Source: DATILI01 sp035476635
GTDB taxonomy: Bacteria > Pseudomonadota > Gammaproteobacteria > Burkholderiales > Burkholderiaceae_C
Reading direction: 5' to 3'
Assembly (NCBI GenBank): GCA_035476635.1
Contig: DATILI010000330.1
Coordinates: forward strand, 1 to 12,724
Length of the DNA stretch: 12,724 nucleotides
Under the pieces are notes generated by a model that saw only the letters and a program-made list of their open reading frames with translations, did not search any database and was not told the DNA's origin. Below are positions 12,145-12,724 of this stretch, piece after piece. Numbering within the stretch: the stretch's first letter is position 1; every line of letters starts with the position of its first letter. A program made the position numbers and the translations under genes.

Positions 12145-12724
12145 TTAGTAGGTGCCGCTTTGGCCTGCGGTCGATGTGGTTGTCTGAGGGGCCGCGCGCA
12201 TCTTGCTGATCACCTGCTGCGCACCCGCGGCAATCAGCAGGGCGTCCGAGCTCACGGTGACGAACTGGAAGCCCTTGGCAATCCGGGCCAGCGCCGACTC
12301 GGGCGTGCCGTTGTGGATACCGGCCACCAGCCCATGCGCCTTGGCGCGCGCCAGGATGTGATCGATGGCCTGGGCGACGGGCGCATCCACATCGTCGAAG
12401 GTCGGCTTGCAGCCCAGCGCGAGCGAAAGATCCGACGGCCCGATATAGACCGCATCCAGCCCTTCGACCGAGAGGATGTCGTCCAGGTTGTCCAGCGCCT
12501 GCGCGGTTTCGATCATCGCGAAGGTGACGATGGTCTCGTTGGCATGCTGCGCATAGTCCGCCCCGCCATACAAGGCGGCGCGTACCGGCCCGAAGCTGCG
12601 GGTGCCGCGTGGCGCGTAGTGCGTGTAGGCCACCAGGCGCTGCGCATCTTCGCGCGTGCTGACCATCGGGCAGATGACGCCATACGCGCCCGCGTCCAGC
12701 GCCTTCATCAGTGCGCTGGGTTCC
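12145..12724 (-). CDS. HpcH/HpaI-family aldolase, 5' partial
   Basis: The frame stays open to the window edge (…EPSALMKALDAGAYG), so the N-terminal part, including the early catalytic residues, is missing; 193 C-terminal residues are visible. Family landmarks are GVICPMV, the substrate-pocket stretch GPVRAALYGGADY, and the two metal ligands: the Glu of FAMIETAQALDNLDDIL and the Asp of VYIGPSDLSLALG. Members are metal-dependent class II aldolases that cleave 2-keto-3-deoxy sugar acids to pyruvate and an aldehyde. With garR next in the operon, a GarL-like 2-dehydro-3-deoxyglucarate aldolase releasing tartronate semialdehyde is the best guess, but HpaI- or rhamnonate-type substrates are possible. 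The last 15 residues (rich in Thr, Ser and Gly) extend beyond the usual family end. Confidence 0.88.
   Translation of the reverse strand, partial: EPSALMKALDAGAYGVICPMVSTREDAQRLVAYTHYAPRGTRSFGPVRAALYGGADYAQHANETIVTFAMIETAQALDNLDDILSVEGLDAVYIGPSDLSLALGCKPTFDDVDAPVAQAIDHILARAKAHGLVAGIHNGTPESALARIAKGFQFVTVSSDALLIAAGAQQVISKMRAAPQTTTSTAGQSGTY

Noticed and set aside
11300..12148. Forward open frame (282 codons) opposite garR
   Set aside because: Antisense shadow of garR; composition is Arg/Gly/Ala-rich and no domain is seen.
1..12724. CRISPR arrays, tRNA or rRNA genes
   Set aside because: No regularly spaced repeats and no tRNA- or rRNA-like stretches were seen on either strand by eye.

Overview
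The window looks like chromosome of a GC-rich betaproteobacterium, most likely of the order Burkholderiales. This is inferred from the GC-rich third codon positions of the housekeeping genes and the type of genes present (AraC regulators, VOC, CMD and GFA proteins, a GarL/GarR-type pair, betaproteobacterial-style Rhs proteins). No rRNA, tRNA, CRISPR array, transposase or integrase gene was seen.

Left part (1-4413), ordinary accessory metabolism and regulation. In order: the 3' part of an AraC-family regulator (+); a VOC/glyoxalase-fold protein (+); a convergent carboxymuconolactone-decarboxylase/AhpD-like peroxidase (-); a second AraC regulator (+) divergent from it, with a 21-bp-spaced direct repeat in the shared intergenic region; a tandem GNAT acetyltransferase (+) behind a roughly 260-nt leader with a strongly ribosome-bound 21-codon ORF; and a GFA-family zinc protein (-) with a palindromic operator over its promoter.

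Centre (4495-11305), an Rhs island. Two large Rhs ORFs in the same direction (888 and 886 aa), each with its own Sec signal peptide, are separated by a gene for a small membrane-anchored, proline-rich protein. The first carries the N-terminal part of an Rhs shell. The second carries a bacterial Ig-like domain, the rest of the Rhs repeats, the Rhs core with its PxxxxDPxGL self-cleavage motif, and a 144-aa variable tip. The tip has the His-then-Cys layout of a permuted papain/NlpC-like hydrolase. The next gene encodes a 125-aa membrane-anchored protein with an SH3-like periplasmic part and is the likely immunity gene. The start of the first Rhs ORF and the tip plus immunity gene are visibly more AT-rich than the Rhs core, as usual in mosaic rhs loci.

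Right part (11243-12724), a reverse-strand operon: HpcH/HpaI-type aldolase (partial) then garR-like tartronate semialdehyde reductase. Together they suggest sugar-acid (glucarate/galactarate) breakdown to pyruvate and glycerate.

The most striking feature is that the last 65 bp of garR, including its stop codon, are present again at 4495-4559 in the same orientation. The copies differ at 3 positions, all silent in the reading frame. The Rhs segment therefore sits between two direct repeats made of the 3' end of garR. This is the picture left by site-specific or homologous integration of a transferred segment, yet no integrase lies inside it.
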